A stretch of 34,481 nt of DNA from Actinoallomurus sp. (GCA_025964685.1 JAOPYG010000026.1:1-34481); one strand, 5' to 3'. Positions 24,548-33,638 are shown, counted from the stretch's first letter. Numbers and translations: made by a program. The notes: a model not told the origin generated them from the letters alone.

Positions 24548-24625
24548 GCGGCTCAGGGTAACAACGCCACCGGAACGCCACGGGCGGCTGTGTCACAGTG
24601 GAAGCCGGTGCGAGAGGAGTCCGCG

Positions 24626-25420
24626 ATGCGAGTGGCCCTGTGTCAGATCACGATCGGCGACGACCCCAAGGAGAATCTGGAGCGGGTCCGTGAGGCCCTG
24701 GCCGAGGCGGCCGACGCCGACCTGGCCGTCTTCCCGGAGGCGACGCTGGTGCGGTTCGGCGGCGATCTCGCCGCCATGGCCGAGCCCCTCGACGGGCCGT
24801 GGGTGACGGGCCTGGCGGAGGCGGCGTGCGAACACGGCACCGCGGTGATCGCGGGCGTGTTCGAACCGGCGGACGGAGGCCGCGTGTACAACACCGCGGT
24901 GGCGATCGACGCGTCCGGCACGCTGGTCGGTTCCTACCGGAAGATCCACCTGTTCGACGCCTTCCACGACCGTGAGTCGGAGTTCGTCGACTCCGGTGAC
25001 GCGCCGGTGGTGGTCGAGCTGTGCGGTGTGCGGATCGGCCTGATCACCTGCTACGACGTGCGGTTCCCCGAGCTCGCGCGTGCCCTGGTCGACGCGGGCG
25101 CGGAGATGTTCACGGTGATCGCCGCATGGGCGCAGGGCCCGTTCAAGGAGGAGCACTGGGTCACGATGGTGCGGGCCCGCGCGATCGAGAACACCATCTG
25201 GGTGGCCGCCACGGGCAAGGCGCCGGACCTCACCGCCCCGCCGAGGGGACGGCCCGGCGGCGTGGGCCGCAGCCTGCTCGTGGACCCGATGGGCGTGGTC
25301 CAGGCGGACCTGGGCCCGTTCCCGTCCGTACGCGTCGCCGAGGTGGACCTGGGCGTCACCGACCAGGTGCGGAAGGTCCTCCCGTCGCTGTCGCACCGCC
25401 GCCCCGACCTACTCGGCTGA
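24626..25420 (+). CDS. Carbon-nitrogen hydrolase (nitrilase superfamily amidase)
   Basis: The start is ATG 24626, after a strong GAGAGGAG. The 264-residue protein has the complete catalytic triad: Glu38 (LAVFPEAT), Lys106 (SYRKIHLFDAF) and Cys142 (GLITCYDVRFPELAR). The pattern KIHLFDAF...CYDVRFPE is that of the Nit/omega-amidase branch, which hydrolyses amides such as deaminated glutathione or alpha-ketoglutaramate rather than true nitriles. It is divergent from an aminotransferase, a pairing that would fit omega-amidase work, since transamination of glutamine produces the amide substrate. Its 3' end overlaps the converging permease gene by 12 bases. Confidence 0.92.
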   Translation: MRVALCQITIGDDPKENLERVREALAEAADADLAVFPEATLVRFGGDLAAMAEPLDGPWVTGLAEAACEHGTAVIAGVFEPADGGRVYNTAVAIDASGTLVGSYRKIHLFDAFHDRESEFVDSGDAPVVVELCGVRIGLITCYDVRFPELARALVDAGAEMFTVIAAWAQGPFKEEHWVTMVRARAIENTIWVAATGKAPDLTAPPRGRPGGVGRSLLVDPMGVVQADLGPFPSVRVAEVDLGVTDQVRKVLPSLSHRRPDLLG

Positions 25421-26746
25421 GGGGGTCTCACCCTCCGAACGGCCTCCGACCGCGAAGACGACCGCGCCCACGGCGAGCCAGACCGCGGCGACGATCTTCG
25501 CCAGGGTGGTCGCCGAGATCATGATCCAGATCGACACGGCGGCGCCGATGACCGGGATCACGACGTGCGGCACCCAGAGGCGGCTGCCGTGGCGGATGAC
25601 GAAGTAGCCGACGACCGAGACGTGCAGCAGCGTGAAGGCCGCCAGGGCGCCCATGTTCACGACCGAGACGAGCACCTCCAGACCGTCGGGGCGGCGCGCC
25701 GCCCATACCGAGACCACCAGGCTGATCGCGGCGGTCGTCAGCAGGGCGGCGCGCGGCACCTGGGAACGGGCGTCCACGGAGGCGAGTGCCTTGGGCAGGC
25801 CGCGGTCGCGGGCCATGCCGTACAGCAGGCGTGACGCCGCGGCCACGGCCGCCATCGCGGTGAAGGCCGGGCCGATCCCCTTGACGACGGCGAACACCCG
25901 CTGCAGCCACGAGCCGATCGCCGTCCTCGTCATGGTGTAGAACGCGGTGCCCTGTTCGGCAGGCACCTGCGCGAGATGCCGCGGGCTCACCGGCATGAGC
26001 AGTCCGGCCAGGTAGGTCTGCACGACGAAGAGCACCCCGGCGACGCCGAGGCAGAACAGGACGGCCCGCCCGACCTGGCGTTCGTCGCCGGTGTTCTCCT
26101 CGGCGAAGGAGGCGATGGCGTCGAAGCCGAGGAAGGACAGCACCGCGACCGAGACGGCTCCCATGACGGCGGCCGTGGTGGTGCCGCCGACGCCGAGCAC
26201 CGGCGAGGTCCACGGGCGGGCCGGGCCGCGCGTGATGAGCACGATGATCGCCGCGACCACGAAGACGGCCAGCAGCAGGATCTCCACCAAGAGCACGACG
26301 AACCCGATCCGCGCGGCGAGGTGCACGCCGACGAGGTTCAGCAGGGTCGTCGAGACGAACGCGATCGCGGTGAACACCCACGCCGGCACGGAGGGCACCA
26401 GGGAGTGCAGGGCGATGCCGCAGAACAGGTAGCCGACCGCCGGGATCAGCAGGTAGTCCAGCATCGCCAGCCAGCCGGCGGCGAACCCGGCGGGCCGCCC
26501 GATGCCGATGCTGGCGTAGGCGTAGACCGAGCCGGCGTGCGGAACCTGGCGTGACATCTGCGCGTACGACAGCGCGGTGAACGCCATCGCGACGGTCGCC
26601 ACGACGTAGACGAGGGCCACGGATCCGAGGCTCTTGGCATCGAGGACGCCGAAGACGCCCACCGGCGCCAGCGGCCCGATGAACAGCAGCCCGTAGACGA
26701 TGAGATCACCCGAAGACAGGCTGCGGCGAAGCACCTGCGGCTCCAT
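25409..26746 (-). CDS. APC-superfamily amino acid/amine permease
   Basis: The 445-residue protein is hydrophobic throughout, with about 12 predicted membrane helices and short loops. It begins LRRSLSSGDLIVYGLLFIGP. The helix 6 region has FLGFDAIASFAEENTGDER, the hallmark of APC transporters. It is most like the AAT/YveA-type permeases for amino acids or polyamines. The ATG at 26746 is preceded by a G-rich site. The gene lies 46 bases after the CoA-transferase stop on the same strand, so the two may be one operon. The substrate is unknown. Confidence 0.9.
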   Translation of the reverse strand: MEPQVLRRSLSSGDLIVYGLLFIGPLAPVGVFGVLDAKSLGSVALVYVVATVAMAFTALSYAQMSRQVPHAGSVYAYASIGIGRPAGFAAGWLAMLDYLLIPAVGYLFCGIALHSLVPSVPAWVFTAIAFVSTTLLNLVGVHLAARIGFVVLLVEILLLAVFVVAAIIVLITRGPARPWTSPVLGVGGTTTAAVMGAVSVAVLSFLGFDAIASFAEENTGDERQVGRAVLFCLGVAGVLFVVQTYLAGLLMPVSPRHLAQVPAEQGTAFYTMTRTAIGSWLQRVFAVVKGIGPAFTAMAAVAAASRLLYGMARDRGLPKALASVDARSQVPRAALLTTAAISLVVSVWAARRPDGLEVLVSVVNMGALAAFTLLHVSVVGYFVIRHGSRLWVPHVVIPVIGAAVSIWIMISATTLAKIVAAVWLAVGAVVFAVGGRSEGETPSAE

Positions 26747-26792
26747 CGGCGTCCCCCCGGATCGACCTCGATGGCTAGGGTGTTCCCGCAGG

Positions 26793-27968
26793 TCAGGAAT
26801 CTACCTCGTCCAGCCAGGCCAGCACGTCGCGGGTGTGCTGGCCGAGCTCGGGCGGCGCGGTGTGCACGCGGGGCTCGCCGTCGTCGAAGCGCAGCGGCGG
26901 GCCGGGCAGCTCGATCCGCCCGAGGACCGGATGCTCCACTCCGATGACGAGCCCCTGGGACCGGGTCTGGTCCCACTCGTACACCTCGTCGATGGACCTG
27001 ATCGCGCCGGCCGGCACGCCGACCTCACCGAGCCGGGCGAGCCAGTGCTCCCGCGTGCCGCCCGCGAACGCCTTCTCGATCAGCACGCCCAGCTCCGCGC
27101 GGTTGCGGGAGCGGTCGGCGCCGGACGCGAAGCGCACGTCGTCCGGGTCGATTCCGACGACCGGCGCGAACCTGCGCCACAGCCCCTGGTTGGCGACCCC
27201 GACCTGCAGCAGGCCGTCGGCGCAGCGGTAGCTGCCGTACGGCGCGATCGAGGGGTGGTCGTTGCCGATCGCCGTCGGCACCTCGCCCGCCACCGTCCAG
27301 CGGGTCGCCTGGTAGGCGTGCGCGCCGACGACGGAGGCCAGCAGCGAGGTCCTGATCACCCGGCCGCGCCCGGTGCGCGTGCGCTCGTACAGGGCCGCGA
27401 CGATGCCGTACGCGCCGTTCATCCCGGCGAGGATGTCGCAGATGGACAGGCCCATCTTGGTCGGCTGGTCCGGCGCGGGCCCGGTCACGCTCATGATGCC
27501 GGCCTCGCCCTGCACGATCGCGTCGTAGCCGGGCCGCCCTCCCTCCGGGCCGTCGTGCCCGAACCCGGAGATCGACAGGATGACCAGGCCCGGGTTGATC
27601 TCGTGCATCGTCTCGACCGGGAAGCCGAGGCGGTCCAGCACACCGGTGCGGAAGTTCTCGGCGAGCACGTCGGCGTGCCGGATCAGCCGGGTGAGTGTCG
27701 CCTTGCCCTCCTCGGACTTCAGGTCGAGGGTGATCGACTCCTTGTTCCGGTTGCAGGACAGGAAGTAGGTGCTGACTCCAGGGTCCACGCCCTCCTGACC
27801 CGGCGCGGTGGCGAACGGCGGCCCCCACTGCCGGGTCTCGTCGCCCGTGCCCGGCTGCTCGACCTTGATGACACGGGCGCCGAGGTCGGCCAGCATCATG
27901 GTCGCGTGCGGCCCGGACAGGACGCGGGTGAGGTCGAGCACCACGATGCCGTCGAGTGGACCGTTCAT
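26793..27968 (-). CDS. CaiB/BaiF family (type III) CoA-transferase
   Basis: The 391-residue protein begins with ATG 27968, after GGAGGACGG. The N-terminal Rossmann part (LDGIVVLDLTRVLSGPHATM, then LADLGARVIKVEQPGTGD) and the catalytic Asp149 in GRPGYDAIVQGEAG are typical of type III CoA-transferases (formyl-CoA:oxalate, carnitine and racemase-like). YFLSCNRNKESITLDLK is also conserved. It moves CoA between carboxylic acids; the acid cannot be named. The partner acyl-CoA dehydrogenase or lyase often found beside such genes is absent. Confidence 0.93.
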   Translation of the reverse strand: MNGPLDGIVVLDLTRVLSGPHATMMLADLGARVIKVEQPGTGDETRQWGPPFATAPGQEGVDPGVSTYFLSCNRNKESITLDLKSEEGKATLTRLIRHADVLAENFRTGVLDRLGFPVETMHEINPGLVILSISGFGHDGPEGGRPGYDAIVQGEAGIMSVTGPAPDQPTKMGLSICDILAGMNGAYGIVAALYERTRTGRGRVIRTSLLASVVGAHAYQATRWTVAGEVPTAIGNDHPSIAPYGSYRCADGLLQVGVANQGLWRRFAPVVGIDPDDVRFASGADRSRNRAELGVLIEKAFAGGTREHWLARLGEVGVPAGAIRSIDEVYEWDQTRSQGLVIGVEHPVLGRIELPGPPLRFDDGEPRVHTAPPELGQHTRDVLAWLDEVDS

Positions 27969-28073
27969 CAGCCGTCCTCCAAGATCCGGTGAAGCGCCTC
28001 CCCGCAGTATGACCGCCGCGGATCGTCCGGTCCCGTGACGTGGGTCACCCTGGAGTCGGCCGCACGCCCCGGA

Positions 28074-28703
28074 TCAGCAGGCGTCGAGCAGGTCCCCCAG
28101 AGCGGTCTTCTCCGCACTCGTCACGAACAGGGAGAACTTGTACTTCACACTCACGTACTCCTCGCCGTACGTGCACCAGTACGCGGTGTTCGGCGGCTTC
28201 CACTGACTGGGGTCCTTGTCGCTCTTGGAGCTGTTGGTGGAGCTCGAGGCGATGATCAGCTGCGCATCCGTCAGGTCGTTGCCGAACGACTTCCGGCGGG
28301 CCGCGGTCCACCGGTCGGCCCCGGTCCGCCATGCGTCCGCGAGCGGAACGACGTGGTCGATGGTCGCCTGCGCGACCACGGTGACCGTCTTGTTGTCGTA
28401 GGCGCTGTACCAGGAGCCGGAGGTGGGCTGGCAGCCGTCGGCGCCCTCGACGACGTTGTGGCCGTCGCGGGCGAGGACGTCCTGGCGGGTGGTGCAGCCG
28501 TCCGGCTGGCCGGCCCAGACGTCGAACGCGTCGCGGCTGTAGCCCGTCATGCTGTGCGGGGTTCCGACGGTGAGCGCGGCGAGCTCGGTCCGTGCGGTCG
28601 ACTCCGAGGGTGGTGGCGGCGGATCGGCGAACGCCACACCGGAGGGTCCTAGGAGGCTTGCGATCCCGATCAGGGTCGCCACGATCAATGCGGCACGGCG
28701 CAC
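28074..28703 (-). CDS. Secreted HNH-family nuclease (GmrSD/DUF1524-like C-terminal domain)
   Basis: The 209-residue protein starts with GTG 28703, with GAGAGGA upstream. It begins with an Arg-Arg followed by a hydrophobic segment, cut probably after AFA (residue 26), so it is exported. The nuclease core is TIDHVVPLADAWRTGADRW, with the catalytic His117. The Asn/Lys/Asp of the metal site follow in NSSKSDKDPSQWKPPN, matching secreted actinobacterial HNH proteins. Four Cys in the mature part (70, 91, 177 and the last residue) could make disulfides. It probably degrades external DNA. It is divergent from the P-loop kinase gene across an AT-rich spacer. Confidence 0.9.
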   Translation of the reverse strand: MRRAALIVATLIGIASLLGPSGVAFADPPPPPSESTARTELAALTVGTPHSMTGYSRDAFDVWAGQPDGCTTRQDVLARDGHNVVEGADGCQPTSGSWYSAYDNKTVTVVAQATIDHVVPLADAWRTGADRWTAARRKSFGNDLTDAQLIIASSSTNSSKSDKDPSQWKPPNTAYWCTYGEEYVSVKYKFSLFVTSAEKTALGDLLDAC

Positions 28704-28833
28704 AGCTGGGGTCCTCTCGTCCAGGGGGTCCCGCTCCCCGCATGAGACTGGCGCCCAGAGTCAAACAAACAGTTACTAATCGGTAAATATGGCTGTATCG
28801 GCCAGATCCGGACAATCAGCGAAGATGGTCGGT

Positions 28834-29406
28834 ATGGCCGCCTTTCCGCATCTCGCCGCACTCGCCGTCCGGCTGCGCGCGCTCGAGCCGTCGTGCGGGC
28901 CGGTGCGGATCGTCGCGGTGGACGGGCCGAGCGCCGCGGGCAAGTCGACGTTCGCGGCGCGGCTGTCCGGCGCCCTGGACGGTGCCCCGGTCGTGTACTC
29001 CGACGACTTCCCGGTGCCCTGGGACGGCGACCCGCTCGCCTGGTGGCCGCCGGTGGCCGAGCAGGTGCTCACCCCGCTGCGTGCCGGCCGTCCGGGACGT
29101 TTCCGCAGGTACGACTGGCGGCGCGGGGTGTTCGCCGAGGAGGTCGAGATCCCGGTGGCGCCCGTGCTGATCATCGAGGGGGTGGGGGCGGCCCGGCAGG
29201 AGGCACCGGCGGCGTTCCGGATCTGGGTCGAGGCGCCCCCCGGCGTACGGCGGCGGCGCGCGGCCGTACGCGGTGACGACCTGGCCGCCTGGGACCGCTG
29301 GGCGCGATCCGAGCAGAAGCTCTTCGCCGCGGACCGTACGAGCGAACGGGCCGACCTGGTGATTGCCGGAAATGGCCAGGAGGCCGCCGGACCTATCCCG
29401 CGATAA
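28834..29406 (+). CDS. P-loop uridine kinase-like protein
   Basis: Several ATGs are possible (28789, 28825, 28834); the last gives the usual N-terminus (MAAFPHLAALAVRLR). None has a good ribosome binding site. The roughly 190-residue protein has Walker A GPSAAGKS (residues 31-38), a substrate-binding Asp pair (VVYSDDFPVPWDGDPLAWW) and the VLIIEGVGAARQE strand. This is the layout of the uridine kinase/AAA family seen widely in actinobacteria. The exact substrate is not established. Its TAA overlaps the following ATG (TAATG at 29404-29408), so the next gene is translationally coupled. Confidence 0.85.
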   Translation: MAAFPHLAALAVRLRALEPSCGPVRIVAVDGPSAAGKSTFAARLSGALDGAPVVYSDDFPVPWDGDPLAWWPPVAEQVLTPLRAGRPGRFRRYDWRRGVFAEEVEIPVAPVLIIEGVGAARQEAPAAFRIWVEAPPGVRRRRAAVRGDDLAAWDRWARSEQKLFAADRTSERADLVIAGNGQEAAGPIPR

Positions 29407-29750
29407 TGGCTTCCATGCGAAAAATCTGGCAATGGACGTGGCGGTCGGAGACGACCCTGGGGCTGTTCCTCCTCGTCATCGCCCTCGCCGGAGCCGGTGT
29501 CGTCGTCAACTGGATGTCCTCCGCCGAGCACGGCTGCACGGCGCGCGACACGGCGGCGATCTGCGACGACGCGCTCAAGCAGTTCGTGGTGCCGATCAGC
29601 GTGTTCGGCACGCTGATCTTCTGCGCCGTGTCCATCCTCGGCATCAAGTGGTCGTCACTGACGTGGATGCGCCGGTGGACCCTCATCGGGCTGGCCGGCG
29701 AGCTGGTCTGCCTGGCGGCCGGCGCCGCCCTCGCCGCGACCGCGCCCTGA
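29406..29750 (+). CDS. Small three-helix membrane protein, unknown function
   Basis: The start is ATG 29406, overlapping the kinase stop, or 29415 (MRKIWQWTW). The 111-114-residue protein has three hydrophobic segments: TTLGLFLLVIALAGAGVVV, FVVPISVFGTLIFCAVSIL and WTLIGLAGELVCLAAGAAL. The short loop between the first two has Cys residues (HGCTARDTAAICDDALKQ) that would face outside and could pair. I do not recognise the family. It ends 10 bases before the converging hyuB stop. Confidence 0.75.
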   Translation: MASMRKIWQWTWRSETTLGLFLLVIALAGAGVVVNWMSSAEHGCTARDTAAICDDALKQFVVPISVFGTLIFCAVSILGIKWSSLTWMRRWTLIGLAGELVCLAAGAALAATAP

Positions 29751-29760
29751 CCGGCGCCCG

Positions 29761-31599
29761 TCAGCCCTGGTCGGTGACGACGGGATCGTCCACGTCCGCG
29801 TGGGTCCGGCCCTCGGCCAGGGTCGCGTAGCCGGGGCCGCGGTCGAAGAAGGACACCGGCCCACGTCCGGCCCGCATGCGGGCACGCAGCTCCGTCGTGG
29901 CGTCCAGGTCCGGCTCCGGATCCGCGCCTGTCTCCCCGGGCCGCAGGACGACGCCGTAGTCCTCCCGCGCCCTCTCGGCCGACACCTTGCCGTCGCGTAC
30001 GTCGGCGGCGACCTTGTCCGGCGGCCGGTTGAGCGGGTCGCCCCAGCCGCCCCCGCCCGTCGTACGGATCCGGATCACCTCGCCCTCCCGCACCGGGTGG
30101 TCGTCGACCAGCCCCTCCATCGCACGGCCCTCGATGTCGGCGCGGAACGGCTGCCCGGCGCGCCCGCCGTTCACGCCCCAGCACGACAGGATCGACCGGT
30201 CGGCGATGGACATGTAGTGCGCGTCGCGCAGCATCCGGATGTGCTTGTCGTAGCCGAGGCCGCCGCGGTACTCCCCCGGCCCGCCGGAGTCGGCGGCCAG
30301 TCCGAGGCGTTCGACCCGGAACGGCCAGCGCGCCTCGGCGAACTCCACCGGGATGTTCCGCGAGTCGGGCACCACGTGGATGGTGTCCTCGCCGTCGGCG
30401 TAGTAACGCCCGCCCGAGCCGCCGCCGAGGACCTCCCGCATCAGGTACGGCTCGGGGTCCTCGCCGTACACGCCGGTGTAGCGGATCGTCTCCTGGTCGG
30501 CGGGCATCCGTCCGCCCGTGGCCTTGGCCAGCACTCCGGCGAGCACACCGAGCAGCCGCAGGATGACGAACGTACGGGCGTTGGTCGGCGCCGGGAAGAT
30601 CGGCGTGAGCAGGGTGCCCTTCTCCGGGAAGCGCATCTCGATGAGCGGCACGACGCCCTCGTTGACGTCCAGCTCGGCCATCCGCTCGGGACTGTCGGCC
30701 AGGTTGCGGAGCACCGGTGCCAGCCACTTCTTCAGGAACACCCCGTCGGCGTAGTCGCCCGCGTGGTTGATCGGCCCCTTGGCCTGCGGGGACGTGCCGG
30801 TGAAGTCGATGATGACCTTGTCGGGCGTCTTGGTGAGGGTGATCCGCTGGGCGTGCAGCCGCGGCGGGTCGACGCCGTCGTGCTCGGCGTAGTCCTCCCA
30901 GACGTGCGTGCCGTCCGGGATCTTGGCGAGGATCTCCCGGCGGAACGTCTCGGTGGTCTTGTCGAGGATCGCGTCGAAGCAGTCCTCGACGGCCGTACGC
31001 CCGTACCGGGCGAACAGCTCGCCCAGCCGCCGGGCGCCCATGAGGCAGGCCGAGCACTCCGCGTCCAGGTCCCCGGCGAGGGAGTCCGGCATCCGGGAGT
31101 TGCGGGTCATGATGCGCAGCGCCGCGTCGTTCGGCACGCCCCGGTCCCACAGCTTGATCGGGGGGACCATGAGCCCCTCCTCGAACGCGCTGCGGGCGTG
31201 CGAGGGCATCGACCCGGGCACCGCGCCGCCGATGTCGTCGTGATGGCCGAACGCCTGCACGAACGCGACCACCTCACCCCCGTCGAACACCGGCACCGTG
31301 ACGCACAGGTCGGGCAGGTGCCCGATGCCGCCCTCGGACAGATAGACGTCGTTGTGGAAGAACACGTCGCCGGGCCGCATCGTCTCGATCGGGAAGTCCC
31401 GTACGACGGGCTGCACGAGGGCGGAGTACGACCGGCCGGTGAGCTTGCGCATCCGGCGGTCGTGGATGCCCGCGCGGAAGTCGTGCGCGTCGCGGATCAT
31501 CGGCGAGCGGGCCGTACGCGCGATGGCCGTCTCGACCTCCTTCTCGACGGAGGCGAGCGTGCCTTCGACGATCTCCACCAGGATCGGGTCGGCCTTCAT
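29761..31599 (-). CDS. hyuB: Hydantoinase B / 5-oxoprolinase subunit
   Basis: The 612-residue protein begins KADPILVEIVEGTLASVEKE, the HyuB start. It contains family signatures such as VFFHNDVYLSEGGIGHLPD, VVAFVQAFGHHDDIGG and ERLGLAADSGGPGEYRGGLG, and the RIRTTGGGGWGDPLNR end. With HyuA it forms an ATP-dependent cyclic amide hydrolase (N-methylhydantoinase, 5-oxoprolinase) or an acetophenone/acetone carboxylase-like enzyme. The exact reaction cannot be told. The ATG overlaps the hyuA TGA by 4 nt (31596-31599). No HyuC, racemase or carbamoylase is adjacent. Confidence 0.93.
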   Translation of the reverse strand: MKADPILVEIVEGTLASVEKEVETAIARTARSPMIRDAHDFRAGIHDRRMRKLTGRSYSALVQPVVRDFPIETMRPGDVFFHNDVYLSEGGIGHLPDLCVTVPVFDGGEVVAFVQAFGHHDDIGGAVPGSMPSHARSAFEEGLMVPPIKLWDRGVPNDAALRIMTRNSRMPDSLAGDLDAECSACLMGARRLGELFARYGRTAVEDCFDAILDKTTETFRREILAKIPDGTHVWEDYAEHDGVDPPRLHAQRITLTKTPDKVIIDFTGTSPQAKGPINHAGDYADGVFLKKWLAPVLRNLADSPERMAELDVNEGVVPLIEMRFPEKGTLLTPIFPAPTNARTFVILRLLGVLAGVLAKATGGRMPADQETIRYTGVYGEDPEPYLMREVLGGGSGGRYYADGEDTIHVVPDSRNIPVEFAEARWPFRVERLGLAADSGGPGEYRGGLGYDKHIRMLRDAHYMSIADRSILSCWGVNGGRAGQPFRADIEGRAMEGLVDDHPVREGEVIRIRTTGGGGWGDPLNRPPDKVAADVRDGKVSAERAREDYGVVLRPGETGADPEPDLDATTELRARMRAGRGPVSFFDRGPGYATLAEGRTHADVDDPVVTDQG

Positions 31600-33605
31600 A
31601 CCGCGGTCACCACCAGGTTGCCGTGGCCGTCCAGGCGGGCGGTGAAGCCCGGGTGCAGCGGCAGCGTGGATCCGAACTCCTCGATGACGGCCGGGCCGGT
31701 CAGCAGGTCCCCAGGTTCGAGGCGTTCACGTGCGTAGATGCGGACCTGGGCCCATTCGTCGAAGTAGACCTGCCGGGCGCCTGTGAGGGCACGCCTGGGG
31801 TCGCCGTCGCCGGGCGGCCGTACGGACGGCTCGGGCCGTTTGATCGGGCCGACACCCGAGACGCGCAGGTTGACCCACTCGACCGGGTCGCCGCGGTGGC
31901 AGTAGCCGTACAGGCGCTCGTGCTCGTCGTGGAACCGGCCGGCCACCTCATCGGCGTCGATCGCGCCGACCGGAACGCGGACCTCGAAGGCCTGCCCGTA
32001 GTAGCGCAGGTCGGCCGAGCGCAGGTAGCGGTGCTCCGCGAACCCCTGCCGGTCGAGCGCCTCGCCGGCCTGGCGTTCGAGCTCGGCGTAGACGCCGGTG
32101 AGGGCCGCCGCGTCCGGGTCCCGCGTGACGTGGGTCCGCACGTACTCGCTGCGCACATCGACGGTGAGCAGCCCGAACGCGGACAGGTTCCCGGGGTCGC
32201 GCGGCACGATGACCGAGGGCAGGCCGAGGATGTCGATCAGGCGGCATACGAGCAGCGGGCCGGAGCCGCCGAAGGCGACCATCGGGAAGTCCCGTACGTC
32301 GAGGCCGCGCTTGACGGTGATCTGCCGGATGGCGTTGGCCTGGTTCCAGGCGCTGATCTCCAGGATGCCGGTCGCCGCGGCCTGGACCTCGAGGTTCAGG
32401 CCGGCGGCGAGCTTGCGCAGGCCCTCGGTCGCGGCGGCCACGTCGAGCGGGATCTCGCCGCCGAGCAGGTGCGGGGGGATCCGGCCGAGGTGGACGTGGG
32501 CGTCGGTGACGGTCACGTCGGCGGCGCCCCGGCCGTAGCAGAGCGGGCCGGGATCGGCCCCGGCCGAGCGCGGGCCGACCTTCAGGGTGCCCTCGGGCGA
32601 GATCCAGGCGATGGAGCCGCCGCCGGCGCCGACCGTGACGATGTCGATCATCGGGATCTTGGAGGGGTACCGCCCGACGGTCCCCTCGGTGGTGAGCGTC
32701 GGCTCGCCGTCGAGCACCACCGCCACGTCCGTCGAGGTCCCGCCGCCGTCGAGCGTGATCACGTCGCGGTACGAGTGGCCCTCGCCGGAAGCCGCCTCGG
32801 CGCGGGCGACGAACGCCGCGCCCAGGGCGCCGGCGGCCGGACCGGACAGGACGGTCGTGATCGGCTGGTTCACGACCTCGCTCGCGGACAGCACCCCGCC
32901 GTTGCTGGTCATCACGTACAGCGGGACGTCGCCGAGCCGGTCGGCGATCTGCGCGACGTACCGGCCGATGGCGGGCTTGACCGCCGCGTCGACGAGCGTG
33001 GTGACGGACCGCTCGTACTCCCGGTACTCCCGCAGCACCTCGTGCGACAGCGACACCACGGCGCCGGGGTGCTCGCGACGCAGCACCTCGCGCATGGCGA
33101 GCTCGTGCGACGGGTCGGCGTAGGAATGCAGGAAGCACACCCCCAAGGTGTCGACGCCGTGCTCGCGGAACCAGCGTGCGGCGCGTACGGCGGACGCCTC
33201 GTCGAAGGGCCGTACCTCCGCGCCGGTGTGGTCGAGGCGGCCGCCCACCGTCTTGACCCGGTGGGCGGGGACGATCCGCGGCGGCTTCACCCAGAAGTAG
33301 GAGTTGCCGTAACCGTCCGGGACGCTCTGGCGGGCGATCTCCAGGAGGAACTCGAACCCCTCGGTCGTGATGAAGCCGAGCTCGCCGACACGGCCTTCGA
33401 GGAGCCGGTTGGTCGCCACGGTCGTGCCATGACAGACGGCCGCGATGTCGGGGGCGCCCAGCCTGCCGATGCCCGCCATGAAGCCGTCCGCCGGGTCGCC
33501 CGGGGTCGAGGGCGTCTTGGTCGTGACGATTTCGCCGCTGTCCTCGTCCACCGCCACGACGTCGGTGAAGGTCCCACCAGTGTCAATACCGATCCGGATC
33601 GCCAT
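31596..33605 (-). CDS. hyuA: Hydantoinase A / 5-oxoprolinase subunit
   Basis: The 669-residue protein is of normal length and starts MAIRIGIDTGGTFTDVVAVD, the ATP-binding start of the hydantoinase/oxoprolinase A fold (actin-like). Other family blocks are AVCHGTTVATNRLLEGR, VYVMTSNGGVLSASE-like text at 32885-32930, TLDGGGTSTDVAVV and GGSGPLLVCRL. The acetone-carboxylase-like and hydantoinase branches share these. The ATG at 33605 has no ribosome binding site, and an 8-bp hairpin sits in its short leader. The hyuA-hyuB overlap makes a single two-subunit enzyme certain. Confidence 0.93.
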   Translation of the reverse strand: MAIRIGIDTGGTFTDVVAVDEDSGEIVTTKTPSTPGDPADGFMAGIGRLGAPDIAAVCHGTTVATNRLLEGRVGELGFITTEGFEFLLEIARQSVPDGYGNSYFWVKPPRIVPAHRVKTVGGRLDHTGAEVRPFDEASAVRAARWFREHGVDTLGVCFLHSYADPSHELAMREVLRREHPGAVVSLSHEVLREYREYERSVTTLVDAAVKPAIGRYVAQIADRLGDVPLYVMTSNGGVLSASEVVNQPITTVLSGPAAGALGAAFVARAEAASGEGHSYRDVITLDGGGTSTDVAVVLDGEPTLTTEGTVGRYPSKIPMIDIVTVGAGGGSIAWISPEGTLKVGPRSAGADPGPLCYGRGAADVTVTDAHVHLGRIPPHLLGGEIPLDVAAATEGLRKLAAGLNLEVQAAATGILEISAWNQANAIRQITVKRGLDVRDFPMVAFGGSGPLLVCRLIDILGLPSVIVPRDPGNLSAFGLLTVDVRSEYVRTHVTRDPDAAALTGVYAELERQAGEALDRQGFAEHRYLRSADLRYYGQAFEVRVPVGAIDADEVAGRFHDEHERLYGYCHRGDPVEWVNLRVSGVGPIKRPEPSVRPPGDGDPRRALTGARQVYFDEWAQVRIYARERLEPGDLLTGPAVIEEFGSTLPLHPGFTARLDGHGNLVVTAV

Positions 33606-33618
33606 GAGTCAGTGTCTA

Positions 33619-33638
33619 CCCGGCCCGCCGGGGCCGGG
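33619..33638 (-). terminator. GC hairpin between the DsbA-like gene and hyuA
   Basis: CCCGGCCC-GCCG-GGGCCGGG is an 8-bp perfect stem with a 4-base loop, 40 bases after the DsbA-like stop and 13 bases before the hyuA ATG on the (-) strand. No T-tract follows. It may end the DsbA-like transcript, or fold in the hyuA leader and affect translation. Confidence 0.45.

Noticed and set aside
28749-28800. AT-rich stretch between the HNH nuclease and the kinase gene, considered as a replication or attachment site.
   Set aside because: It is about 40 bases with one short TTAC/GTAA match and fits an ordinary divergent promoter region; no -35/-10 pair could be assigned with confidence.
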